Shown here: positions 42,501 through 53,135 of the stretch, one piece after another
Layout: the number at the start of each line of letters is the position of its first letter
How positions within the stretch are numbered: position 1 is the stretch's first letter
NCBI GenBank assembly: GCA_963921425.1
Contig: OY992834.1
Coordinates: 2,604,001 to 2,668,000 of the forward strand
Source: Dryas octopetala
Taxonomy: Eukaryota; Streptophyta; Magnoliopsida; Rosales; Rosaceae
Reading direction: 5' to 3'
DNA: 64,000 nucleotides
Made by a program: the position numbers and the translations under genes
The notes under the pieces: generated by a model
Database searches by the model: none
What the model was told of the DNA's origin: nothing
Seen by the model: only the letters and a program-made list of their open reading frames with translations

Positions 42501-43121
42501 AACTGGGTTTTCTCCCTCGGTCTTGGTTGTGTCTTGGCCTGAAGTTGCGGATAGAGAAGGCAGAGGAGAGCGAGGGGGGGACGAGCCAGCCGTGTCGGAG
42601 GAGGAGCCTGTGGTGGTGGTAGTGGTGGTGGTGGTGTGAGGTTGTTGGGGGAGTCGGGGTTTTGGTTTTGGGGTGGCAGCGGCGGCGGCGGTGCGTGTGG
42701 TGGGTGATGGGCTTGATTCGGTGGCGAGAATATTGGGTATTTGGGTTTGGGAGGTGGGCTGTTTTTGTTGGGACGATGGGGAGGGTAGAAGCTTCCATTG
42801 GCCAGTGGTGTAACGAGGTCTCTTGGGATTCACAGCAGCCTCAAATTGTTGTTGTTGCTCAAAGGGTGATGAGCAAGTGGTTGTTGCACCACTGATATTT
42901 GGAACATACAAAGTAGGAGACTGAGTGAAAGGAGCGGCGGTTCCACCGGTGACAACAACCGTTGGTGGTGGCTGTTGGTGGTGGCGTGCAGCTGATCTCG
43001 TTTGATCTGTTGGTTCTTGATGATCAAGTGGGTCGTTGGGAGAAGCTGAAATTTCTTTTTGTGGTTGTTGCTTCTTGGTTGTATCCCCTGTGTTCTCACC
43101 CATCTCTTCAAATGGGCCCAA
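39559..43121 (-). CDS. trihelix DNA-binding domain fused to a pseudokinase, 4 exons
   Basis: Exons (minus): 43121-41921, 41733-41332, 41226-41176 and 41012-39559. Phases join to 3108 nt, 1035 residues (1029 if the second ATG at 43103 is used). Residues 1-215 are low-complexity (Gln, Pro, Thr runs). About 218-355 form a trihelix (GT-factor) domain: VWKPHEMLWLARAW, KWDNMLGEFRKVYEWE, then SYFRLSPYERKLHRLP. Exon 2 includes WEESVSLWAEE and FLNADELTFFDDSMVACTM. About 700-1030 resemble a protein kinase C-lobe: HRD at 915-917, APE at 960-962, DVWGVGHLV at 973 and RPTAADC. Catalysis looks lost: the catalytic-loop Asn is Lys or Val (HRDISWDKV) and DFG is CGF (935-937). Proteins with both domains are, as I recall, known in plants (Arabidopsis At5g51800 may be the orthologue). 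A nuclear regulator is inferred; function unknown. Confidence 0.85.
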
Positions 43122-43594
43122 AAAGAAAATTAAAGAGTAAAGAGTGAGCAGCTAAAGAGAAAGAAGTAGTTGGGTTTTTTGGTTGAGCATATAGTTGTGG
43201 GAGATGATGATCCTATTTGTTTCATTGGTGAAAGTCACAAGGGGATTTTTAATGCTTTAGGACTTATGCACTTAGGTTGCAGCTGCCATATAGAATCTCT
43301 CTCTCTTAACGGATCTAACAGGGAAAGTCACCAAGAAAGTATAGGGATATTCATAGACCAGTTAAAAGCAATAATCAAGAGATAATGAAAAGAGAAAAAA
43401 AAGGAAGAGGTGAAAAAGTCGTGGTTGTGGAACTGCCATGAATATGACCCTTCAGTCTATTAACCACTTAATTAAGACAATTACCACACAAGGGTGAGTT
43501 TTGATTTGTCATTTTTGATGTACAATGTGCATGATTAGGGAGGAGGGTCATGATTGTACTGGGACTGAGAAACGCGGCTCTATGTATCAACTAA
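43122..43594. promoter_or_regulatory. proximal upstream region of the trihelix-pseudokinase gene
   Basis: About 470 bases between the start codon and a transposon insertion. They must contain the 5' UTR and what remains of the original promoter joined to it. No clear TATA box was identified. Confidence 0.5.
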
Positions 43595-44883
43595 GAGAAG
43601 AACTTGCCTGTAACTGTGGTGCCAGGTCAGCAATCTGACTTGGTGTCACAAACCAATAAAAATATGACACCTGTAATACATTAGATTTGGGTTTAAAATT
43701 GATTATAATTAAAAAAACCACAGCTGTCTGGCACTTTGGCAACCTCGATCTGGTTCTCTCGCTGCTTCTTCCCTTTCTTCAAACTGGTGTTTCTCTTTGG
43801 CAACCTCAATCAGCTTCCCTTCTCTGGTGATATCTCCAGCTCCGACGTTTCCTTCTCCACTCCGAAGCCCTTCTCCAAACTGGTGTTGCTCTTTGGAAAC
43901 CTCGATCTGCTTCCCATCTCCGGCTCCGACATTTCCTTCTCCATGTCGAAGCTTTCTCTCTCAGGTTGGGTGTTTGGTTTTCTTTTTCTTTTTTGTCAAC
44001 TTCTCCTCTTTTTACTAATTGGGTTTTTGAACATAGTTACATATTGCTTCTTAATTAAACAATGATTTGGTTATTTAAAGGTAAACAAAAAAAAGGGAAA
44101 AAAGAAACCAAGAAATCGCCTAGCTAGATTCATATGAACCCAGATTTGAGTTTTTTTTTTCGTTCATATTAATGGTTATGAAACAAGCTTTTACAGCATT
44201 AATAAGTTTATTGATTTATTTTATTTCTATTGGCCAGATTTTAGTGATTGATTCATTATTGCCCAGATTTTGATAGTTGAAAAAATAGGCTTTTATGCAA
44301 TACCCATTGTTGTGCATAGATGTTCTTTAGGAAACAATTGATTGAGTACATAATTGATTGGGTTGTTTTGTGTTTATCATGACTTTACAGAGGAAGGATG
44401 ACAACAAGAACAAACAAAAAGAACCAGGAAGGGATGCGACCCAGCTAAAAAAAAAAAAAAAATCATGCCCAAATAAAAGCAGAGGATGAAAACCCAGTAG
44501 TTTAGGAACAAAAAAAATTGAAGAGCAGATAAAAAAATCATACCTGTTGTGTTGGGCGGAGTGATTGAATAGAAAAAAGAGGAGCTTAAGTAGAGTTACT
44601 GAAGAGAAAAATAGTAGGGTAGAGACTAGAGAGAGTGATGCAGGAGACTGTAGAACAAAGGGTTTTGCTTTGGAAGCTTGGAAGGAGAAGAGCCGTGAGA
44701 GATGAGCGCGGGAGAGAAAAATTGATCTGCCTTATGCCTTTTCAGGGATTTTTTGAGTTAAAATATTGTGTAATAAATTAAATAAAAATCAAACTTAAGT
44801 ATTATAGGTGTCACATTTTTATTGGTTTGTGACATCAGGTCAGATTGCTGACCTGGCACCACAGTTACAGGCAAGTTCTTCTC
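43595..44883. mobile_element. non-autonomous Mutator-like element (MULE), 1289 bp
   Basis: The ends are inverted copies: both begin GAGAAGAACTTGCCTG and match over about 85 bp (43595-43679 and 44799-44883) with four differences. A perfect 9-base direct repeat ATCAACTAA flanks the element (43586-43594 and 44884-44892). Long terminal inverted repeats starting GAGA with a 9-bp duplication are the hallmark of Mutator-like elements. No transposase is encoded. The interior has an imperfect internal duplication of about 110 bp (TTTGGCAACCTCRATC words, 43736-43950), possibly captured host sequence (Pack-MULE). It lies 474 bases upstream of the trihelix-pseudokinase ATG. Confidence 0.9.
43736..43960. 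repeat. internal duplication inside the MULE
   Basis: Three imperfect successive copies of a segment starting with GGCAACCTCGATC or GGAAACCTCGATC and containing TTCTCCAAACTGGTG and TCCGACATTTCCTTCTCC. The segment is more GC-rich than the flanks. An open frame of 109 codons (43736-44065) spans it; its product is Ser/Phe/Leu-rich, unrecognised and probably not a protein gene. Confidence 0.6.
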
Positions 44884-45133
44884 ATCAACTAATAACATTG
44901 CTTTTATTAATGTTTGTTGTTGTAGTTGTTGTTTGAGAGAGAGAGAGAGAGAGAGTTCCACGACTTCCCGCGTAGAGTGAGGGAGGGAGTGAGTGAGTGA
45001 GTGGAGACTGAGAAGTGAGAAGAAAATAAAGAGGGAGAGTATTTTTTGTACAGAACGATGGGGACCGGACGAATCGATGGCTCTGCTCCAGTGACTCCTA
45101 TGACTCAATTTGCCAATGTCTTATTTTGTTTTT

Positions 45134-45135
<2 letters not shown>

Positions 45136-45178
<43 letters not shown>
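45136..45178. repeat. (CT)n microsatellite
   Basis: Uninterrupted CT dinucleotide run about 250 bases beyond the MULE target duplication. A shorter GA run lies at 44936-44955. Confidence 0.95.
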
Positions 45179-45180
<2 letters not shown>

Positions 45181-46015
45181 ACACACACTTTCTCACTCAT
45201 CTTTATATTATATATTTTTGGGCCCCTTAAACAAGTATTCCAGTACAGATTCTCTCTGCCTCTTTAATCATTTGCTTCCTTTTAATTAACACATTAGTGA
45301 ATGACTGAATGGAGAGCTCAAACAAAGGAAAGCATATGTATAAGTATAACAATACAACTTTTTTCCTATCATACCAGAACATAAAGCCTTTTGTTTTCTC
45401 AGACCAAGAAAAAAAAAATCTTTTTTTTTTTTTTTTCTGTTCAACTTAATTGGTACCAAAAGTGCTGCAAAAGGCTCTCTTTTTTTTTTCTTGCTAGGCA
45501 CGTCTTTGAACGACCTGTAATTTTGAATGTACAGTAATAATGTTGATGCAATGCATGCCTACTTTTATTAATTTGTTGATAAAAGCTTGCTTACTAAGCA
45601 TTATATCTATCAAAGTCATGGTCGCTTTCATGAATAGAGCACTCTGTATATAGTTTGCTTAAAAGAACTATATACAGGCGTCAAATATTAATTAAAGTTT
45701 TTATTATTATTATTATTGTATTACTATAAAAAAAAGTGCTCCTATAGTCCTATCTAGGAATGCATGATTATTAATACGTGTTGGGTCATGCAGAGCAAGT
45801 GCGTTCCGAGACTGTACACAAACTTTATTATGCCATTTGAAGTGTGTTCGGATTACTCCCTCCTTTTCAAGATCTCATTCTCATTCTGACAGGACCACCA
45901 CCATGGATTTCTCAATCATGCACTACTTCGACTACAACCATATATAACTTAATTGGTTTGTAAATTAAAATTGTTTGGTAAAATTGGAACATTTAATTTG
46001 GTAATATATGAAAGG

Positions 46016-46404
46016 GATTAATGTTATTTTACTCTTTAAATTATTATACTTGTATCAATTTAGTTCTTAGATTTATAATTTAAAAAATTAAAAACTCTAA
46101 TTTTTTTAATTGTCAATTGAGATTATTCCATTAACTTACACATTTTTCATTTAAATTTCCGTTTGCATAGCACTATGTGCCAATCACGTGGGATCCTTTT
46201 TTAGGGTAAAATGGTTCATTCCATTTAGATTTTACCATTTTTTTCTTTTATTTTTCGCTAAATTTAGATAAAAAATATATAAATTGACAGAATAACCTCA
46301 ATTGACAAAATTAAAAAAATTAAAAATCTTAATTTTTCAAATAAGAAGTCTAAGAACCAAAGCAATACAAGTGTAATAATATGAGAAACAAAATGACATT
46401 AATC
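46016..46404. mobile_element. foldback MITE (about 390 bp)
   Basis: The left arm GATTAATGTTATTTTACTCT and the reverse complement of the right arm, GATTAATGTCATTTTGTTTC, begin alike. They stay similar for about 130 bases (TTATTACACTTGTATTG, GTTCTTAGA, GTCAATTGAG words). The centre includes a CACGTGGGATCC segment. Ends and target duplication are not certain. Confidence 0.65.
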
Positions 46405-46732
46405 TATAAATAAAAATGTCTACAACTTTATACTTTATTATGCAAAATTTTACATTCTCGAGCTGGGATTTTAACTCCAACATTGTGTACCAATTAATAA
46501 TTACTGTTGTCTGTCCTTCAACATTGGGATTTACTGCTTTTATTGGTTTGGTTTAGAATTGGGACGTACACTTTTGAGGAGGGTATGGCTACAATGTCCA
46601 AACAATTGGGCAATGAACTAATTCATACAAAGAAATGGTCTTTTATTTGTTTTTTCTAAAGTTTGACTTTCCCACAAAATGGGACATTCATTTGGTTATG
46701 TCAACATAAAAAAAATATATATATATATGTAC

Positions 46733-47133
46733 CAGGCTCCTTCTGTTGAGGTATACCTCAACTTATTTATGTTGAGGTATACCCTATTGGAGCCCACACG
46801 AGTCGTTTTGTGTCAATCCGAACCATTCATTTTTTACATCTCCATTGATAGATCATCCTTGCAAAAAATTAGTCAAATCGGAAATCATTTGCCTATCTAA
46901 CTTTGATCAAATAAATGGACGAACCAAATATTTTCGATGAAACCGTTCATTTGTTTTATCAAAGTTAGATAGACAAATGATTTCGGATTTGACTAATATT
47001 TTGCAAGAATGATCTATCAATGAAGATGATCCTTGCGAACGGTTCGGATCGCCACAAAACGACTTGTGTGGGCCCCAACAAGGTCATACCTCAACATAAA
47101 TAAGTTGAGGTATACCTCAACAGAAGGAGCCTG
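46733..47133. mobile_element. foldback MITE family A, copy 2 (401 bp)
   Basis: Same length, ends (CAGGCTCCTTCTGTTGAGG and inverse) and hairpin layout as the copy at 10467-10867, with scattered base differences. Here a 10-base direct repeat ATATATGTAC lies immediately on both sides (46723-46732 and 47134-47143), supporting a target duplication of about 10 bp and hence a Mutator-like rather than a TA-targeting origin. Confidence 0.85.
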
Positions 47134-50100
47134 ATATATGTACATCTCTTTATATATATATTAAGAATATATATATATATATAAGAGAAAATTAGGCTCA
47201 CCTAACCACTCAACAATCACATAATAAAAAATTCAATAATTGTTCCACATGTACAAAATGCAAGCAGATATATATAAAAAGGAGAGTGGCAATTAGTGAA
47301 GCAGCAGGCCGGCACAGAGCTGGCATTTTGCAGCACCACTTAATTAGTGTCCATATCACCATATGTAAATGTAAAAGACTGGCTGATCAGACACACATAT
47401 CTCAACCTCCAGCGCTCTATTCATAAATATATATTCATTGCCCTTTTCAACTGTTTCAGCACTGCCATGTTTGCTTTTTGCTATTTTAAAGCATCCATTC
47501 CCTGTCTTCTTTAATTCATTGGCATTTTCCTTTTTTTTTTTTGGCATGATTCTTCAAATATTCCTAGCTATATATTTGATCATTCATACAATCTTTTCAC
47601 TTTTTTATTGGTGAAACATTGGCGTGCTTGATGCTTACCCATCTTGTTTTGCAAATTCGTATCACAACTAGCCACTCCTTACATCCTTACATTTAAACAT
47701 TGGGATATGGGATATATCATAGTTTGAACTGAAGAATTAATCGGATTCACAGTTACATTTAAACTAATTTTCAGTCATGTTGTTAGGATAATCACCAGTA
47801 CTCATATGTGTAGGTAATTTGCAACCGTAGTAGCTGAAAATGTGATTCATATGTGTGAGCGGTTAACCCTAACATATTCCTTAGTATGTGTTTTATATAT
47901 AATGAAAATCTGTTTATAAGAAAACTCTATTAGAGATGTAATACATATTTAGAAAAATAATATGGGATAAATAATTTATATACGCATGTACGTACATGAT
48001 TATTGTATTAACGCATTTCAGTTTGAAACCTAGAACCATATTCTTTTTGGAGAGCTCTAATAAATGCAACCAGAAGTTAATTATAGAAATTAATAGTACT
48101 CCTAGGTGTCATACATAAGACATGATCGAGATATGGCTAGCTCGAAAGAGGAGGAATCATAAGTACCCGGAGAATTGTAGGCAAGTAAAGATTAAAAAAA
48201 GTAAGATTCGAATCATGGTGTCTCTTGTAATGCAGGATTGATATATATATATATATATATATAGAGTATATATAGGGCACTCCATTTATTTTTCTTTTTT
48301 TTGCTTGAGCTTTTGTGGGAATGCCTGGGTAAAGTGGAACCATATATCATAGGGATTGAGATATATAGGCCCTCACGCAATGAAAGAAAATACAAGAATT
48401 TAATTCGTTCGAAGTTATCATTGGAATTGTAATAATAGCAATAGTCATAGCTAGCCAGCTGCACAAGCTGAGCTAGCTTCCTAGCTCTGCATACTTGATG
48501 TATTAATGCACTACGTACCAGCCTGTGATTCTGCTAAATAATTTTTTTTTTTAGGTGAGAAAATAATTGTAATTTTAATAATAAAATACATTTACATGAC
48601 TTATCTGGTACCGTACGTACTCATAAAATTCAACAACTAAAAGAGTAGTGAAATAGAACCCAGAACCAAGCTATTTCCTGAAATTCAGCTGGTCATTGCA
48701 ATTGGAATATGAATGACAAGAAAGAACAATAAACGAAATTAATTTCCCTATGAAATTTAACAATAACATCAAGGTCGAGTTAACATCAGAATGTTACATA
48801 CCAGCTGACAAGTAACATCAAATTCTGTACCGTGCATGGGATGAGATATATATGTATATATAAATTAAAAATTTGTATTATTAATTAATATTGCATACAA
48901 TATTATATGATATGCATGATAGTCACTGAATCAACATGAATATTGGGGTTTTGACCATATTGCCTCTCGTGATAGTAAGCTTACTCTTTCTCTCTCTGTC
49001 TTTCTTTCTTGTGCAATAAGGCTGCCACAATTGAAGCTGGACCACCATACCCTGATTAATATTATTGTAGGTAGCTTATAGCTGGCTTATATATGTATAT
49101 ATAGTCTCGGACCTCGGTGGTGGATCTTTATATTTCTCTCTGAAACCGTTAGCCAAGGAACCACAGGTCATGACAAGTACATAAATGGCATCTGAGAAGG
49201 CTTGGAGGCCCTACTACTCCATTTCATGAACCCTAGCAAGGCCATGATCCATCTCATACCTACCTAATAGCTAAGTAGCTAATAGGAAAGCTACATAGGC
49301 CGGCGACTTCCTTTTCAGCTACGTATATAGCATGCACTTCATCCAGCTCATGCTCATACAAATGTTCCTTTCAAAGGGTGCACTGTACACATATTACAGC
49401 ATGCAGCAAATGCTTTCACAAGCGTTATATTATATATTGTGCTTTTAACAGATCATGCACTGCTTTTTTGTGTCAATTAATGCAAACTAGTGGTTACGTT
49501 TCAGATCTGTACACACATACATACATACATACTGACCACGACCCCAATTGTGTCGTATATTAATTTAATTTAGTCCTTTATAAAGTTCAAAGTTCAAAAC
49601 AAACATCCAAAACCCCCTCCCCAAATTCGTAGAGCTAGCTAGCTAGCTGAGCTAGCTTTGTATATATCTATGCTTACATGGCTACTTGGGCATGTAGCTA
49701 GGTTGACTAGGTTTCAACTCTTTTAACTACAAAACACATATGTTTTGTTGGGATTTGGGATATGATCCATGCTAAAAGCTGTTCTCCACTTCCATTTTAT
49801 TAGCTATATATTGCTATTCTATTGGCTTCTTCCCAAGTTCAAATCCATACATTCTACAGATGGATCGAGTGAACACTGATCGACATGCATATATGTCTTC
49901 TTAAAAAAATTATGTTAATCTAGAAATTATATATTATATATGGACTTAATTCTCTTGAAAAATATTCATGATTCAATTCTTATTATTATTTGTTTAATAA
50001 ATTACAAATTATACGTGGGTAAGTACATTGTTCTCTTAAAAAGTTAATTCCTACTGTTCTCTTAAAAAGTTAATTCCATTATTCCAACGTACCAGTCAAG

Positions 50101-50361
50101 TCTCAACACAATTAAACATTGATCTAGAAATGTAACTGGCATGTACGTACCTTTCAACTTCGAAAATAATAAAAATATTGATGTCCAAATTACCTGGGAA
50201 TTAAACTTTGGATTTATCATGGACTTGGATAGGGCCTACGTGTTTACATGCAATCGCTCCCTTTAAAGTGAATTGAGATGGGCTTTTCCCTGATTGTGAT
50301 AGCTGGTGACCAACATAAAAGCTTTTCTATTTTTCTTTAATTATTATTTATTTATTTTTTT

Positions 50362-50377
50362 GGGGGGGGGGGGGGGG
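50362..50377. repeat. poly(G) run of 16
   Basis: A homopolymer of G in an otherwise AT-rich segment, preceded by a T run. Length may be unreliable in the assembly. Confidence 0.9.
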
Positions 50378-50946
50378 ATGAGACCAACGGTCCAACATAA
50401 AGTTTAAGTTGTAAATTCCTCGATATATCCCAAATGATTCAAACCTTGCGATATAGGCATGTATGATCAAGATCAGAGGCCCATGAAATGGCCCAGTTGG
50501 AAAACAGGCCCAGTGAATGGGGCCTTATCGTTCATGCTACAATTACAGCCCACATATATGATAAACCAAAATTGAAAGACGACATAAGGCTTTTTGTAGT
50601 TCATGGAGGTGAATATCTGCAAAAACGGACTCCACAACAATTTCTGTATGCTTAATTGATCCCAAAAAATCTTTTTTTCCTTGTTCGGCTTAGGGGATTG
50701 GTTGTTTGGGTCTCTTCACCAGCTGGTTAATGAGAAATGTATCCGCTGAGGTAAAATGTAGTAAGTATAGCATTTTTTTTATTTGATATATATTTACAAG
50801 TGAATTTTGATAATTTGTTGTTTCAAAGAAAACACCAAAAAATATAATTAATGGCATGTATGGCTATGACCATGCAAGGCAGAGACATATGGTCAAGGCA
50901 AAGACATAGTTTTATGTTATTAATTCTAAGATCATAATTAAAAATT

Positions 50947-51977
50947 GGGAAAATTTTCTAAACCAATCTTTACATTAGTGGATGGATACCGCCCAATTTA
51001 GGATACATACTTTGGGTTCAATTCTATTTCAGGACACATATTTAAGTTTGTGTTGATAAAAGACACTTATTTAAAATTTGTATCAATATAATCGTCAGTT
51101 TTGTTACTAACTCCGTCCAAATGAGAGATCAATTAGTCTTTTCATATTAAATAAAGGTTTAATTCTATTTCTATTAAAACTAATAACAAATAACAAAAGA
51201 AGAAAAAGAAAGAATGTGTAGATCCCAGATCGCACAACCCAACCCACCCCACCCCTTTCCACCTCAGGCAGTTTCCCCACGGTGGCAACTTACCCGCCGG
51301 CGGACGCAGCAGCCTTATTTGCCGGCGCGACCCTACCCTTCCCTTCTCTCCCCCCCTCCCTCCCTCCCTCTCTCTTTCTCCCTGTCTCTATATTTTCTCT
51401 CTCTTGAGGCCTAAGAAGCCATTCACGCCCCAGAAGCTCCCCTTCATTCTCTTCATTGTTGGCCCATTTGCCTCTGAGCCTAAGTGTCTCCATTAATTAG
51501 TTTCACCGAGGTTTATTAATTATCGCCAGCCTACCTCACCCTTTCGGCGGTGGGTTAAAGTGAAGAGAGAGAAAAGATAGAGACATAAAGGGAGAAAGAG
51601 ATAGAAAGAGGAATAGAGGGGAGGGTGGGATTGCCGTTGTAGGAGTTGGATTGGGGCAGGGCAGGAGGAGCGATCTGCCATCTCTCTCTTTTTTAAAAAA
51701 AAAATTTCATTTATTTTGATATTTTACTCTACGTACATTATAAGACTTTAAAGAATACAAATGAATTTTTTTTAAGTGCAATGGTTAGACATAGGAAATG
51801 ACCATTTCACCCCTTAAAAATAGTCATGTGACTAGCACATGGTTTTTTTTTTAATGGAAATCTTGACAGAACTCACAATTATTTGTAAGTGTCATTTATC
51901 AATATAAATCTAAATATGTGTCTTGAAATAGGATTAACCCCAAATTAAGTATGTGTTCAATTTAGAAAAATTTTCCC
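50947..51977. mobile_element. non-autonomous element with about 200-bp inverted arms and a GC-rich core
   Basis: The ends GGGAAAATTTTCTAAA (left) and its inverse (right) extend into imperfect arms of roughly 170-230 bp. The arms share words such as AATTCTATTTCAGGACACAT / AATCCTATTTCAAGACACAT and TTGATAAAAGACACTTA / TTGATAAATGACACTTA. The core (51214-51690) is C-rich, with CCCACCCCACCCC, GCCGGCGGAC and CCTTTCGGCGGTGGG, unlike any flank. No transposase frame. A captured gene fragment is possible; no target duplication was identified. Confidence 0.65.
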
Positions 51978-53135
51978 TTACTAATATGCCGTAAGTTCCT
52001 TTCATAGTACTTTCAAACTTTGATTTGAAAATAATAAATATGATAAGTATTCAATTGTCCTTTTCAAATTAGGGCAGGTACAACAATTAATGTCGATTAA
52101 AAGTAGCAACTTAATTAGTTAATTCCAAGCCAAAATAAATAAACTTTGGGCCCAAAAAGGTCCGTCATTCAAAAGTTCTCGTCTTTATTCTTTTGTTATT
52201 ATTATTTTTAAACCTTGATTAGTGCTTAATTAGCGTAATTTTTGGGTCTCGCCATTCTATGTTTTCTGTAATTACGACTCACAAGAATCTTGAATTTTAA
52301 AACCCATCACCTATATTCTACGGATAAGTTTCCTACCAACAAACCATGTATAATGGTGATCCTTGGTACGTACGCTATATATATTATAATCTTCATATAA
52401 TTAATTATTTACAGCCTAGTTATAGTTATGGTTTTTAATTGTTTATATATTGTATAGGCCTATAGGGTCTTCATTTTTATAAATGTCTGTCGTTCAATTT
52501 CAGACTTTCAGTACATATCCCGGGAGGAAGGTTTCCTTATATATTAATTATGGATGGTTAAAGTATTGCGTATCCGCTCGAATGCAGGAATGGACAAGGT
52601 TTCCAAACAAATAATATATATAAGATAAAGGCATTTCTATTTGCATTACAAGTTTAATTAATTTTGAGTTAATTTATTAATTAATGCGACCGTATACTAT
52701 TGGGCCGGGTGGAATAATTAGAAATGTATTGTATTGTTTTATAAATTCAAGGATTTTAATTTGAATTAATCCATGTACATGTGATACTTAAATTGAATGT
52801 CAAACAATACGAAAACAAACAGATCGATAAGCCAAATGTGGAATAATTTGTAACTCGGAAAGGAACAATACTCTTGTAGTAGTACATTAATTGTTCATGA
52901 AGACTCTTAAACCTGTACATGGGATCGAAGACCAAGTCATGTTTTCTAGTTTCGCAACTTACATGCATGACTCATGACTGACGTCGACTCGCTCGCAAAG
53001 AACTAATAATAATAAGGTCAGGATTAGGAAGATACATTTCAATATCTCATACAAAAAAACAAAGGCCAAAAAGACACATCCTTTCAGTATCACAAATTAA
53101 ATAAAAGTGATTTTGAGATGATCATTAATTTGAAG

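Larger units (their letters stand above)
44893..53135. other. 8.2-kb intergenic region, transposon-rich, no gene seen
   Basis: The first few hundred bases were contiguous with the trihelix-pseudokinase promoter before the MULE inserted. Beyond are CT/GA runs, a 390-bp foldback element (46016-46404), a 401-bp foldback MITE (46733-47133) and a 1.03-kb element with long inverted arms (50947-51977). Open frames are short and unrecognised. No tRNA, rRNA or known conserved miRNA sequence was recognised. Confidence 0.6.

Noticed and set aside
42295..42798. 167-codon frame overlapping the trihelix exon
   Set aside because: It lies wholly inside exon 1 in another frame, is His/Arg/Ser/Pro-rich from compositional bias, and has no recognisable domain.
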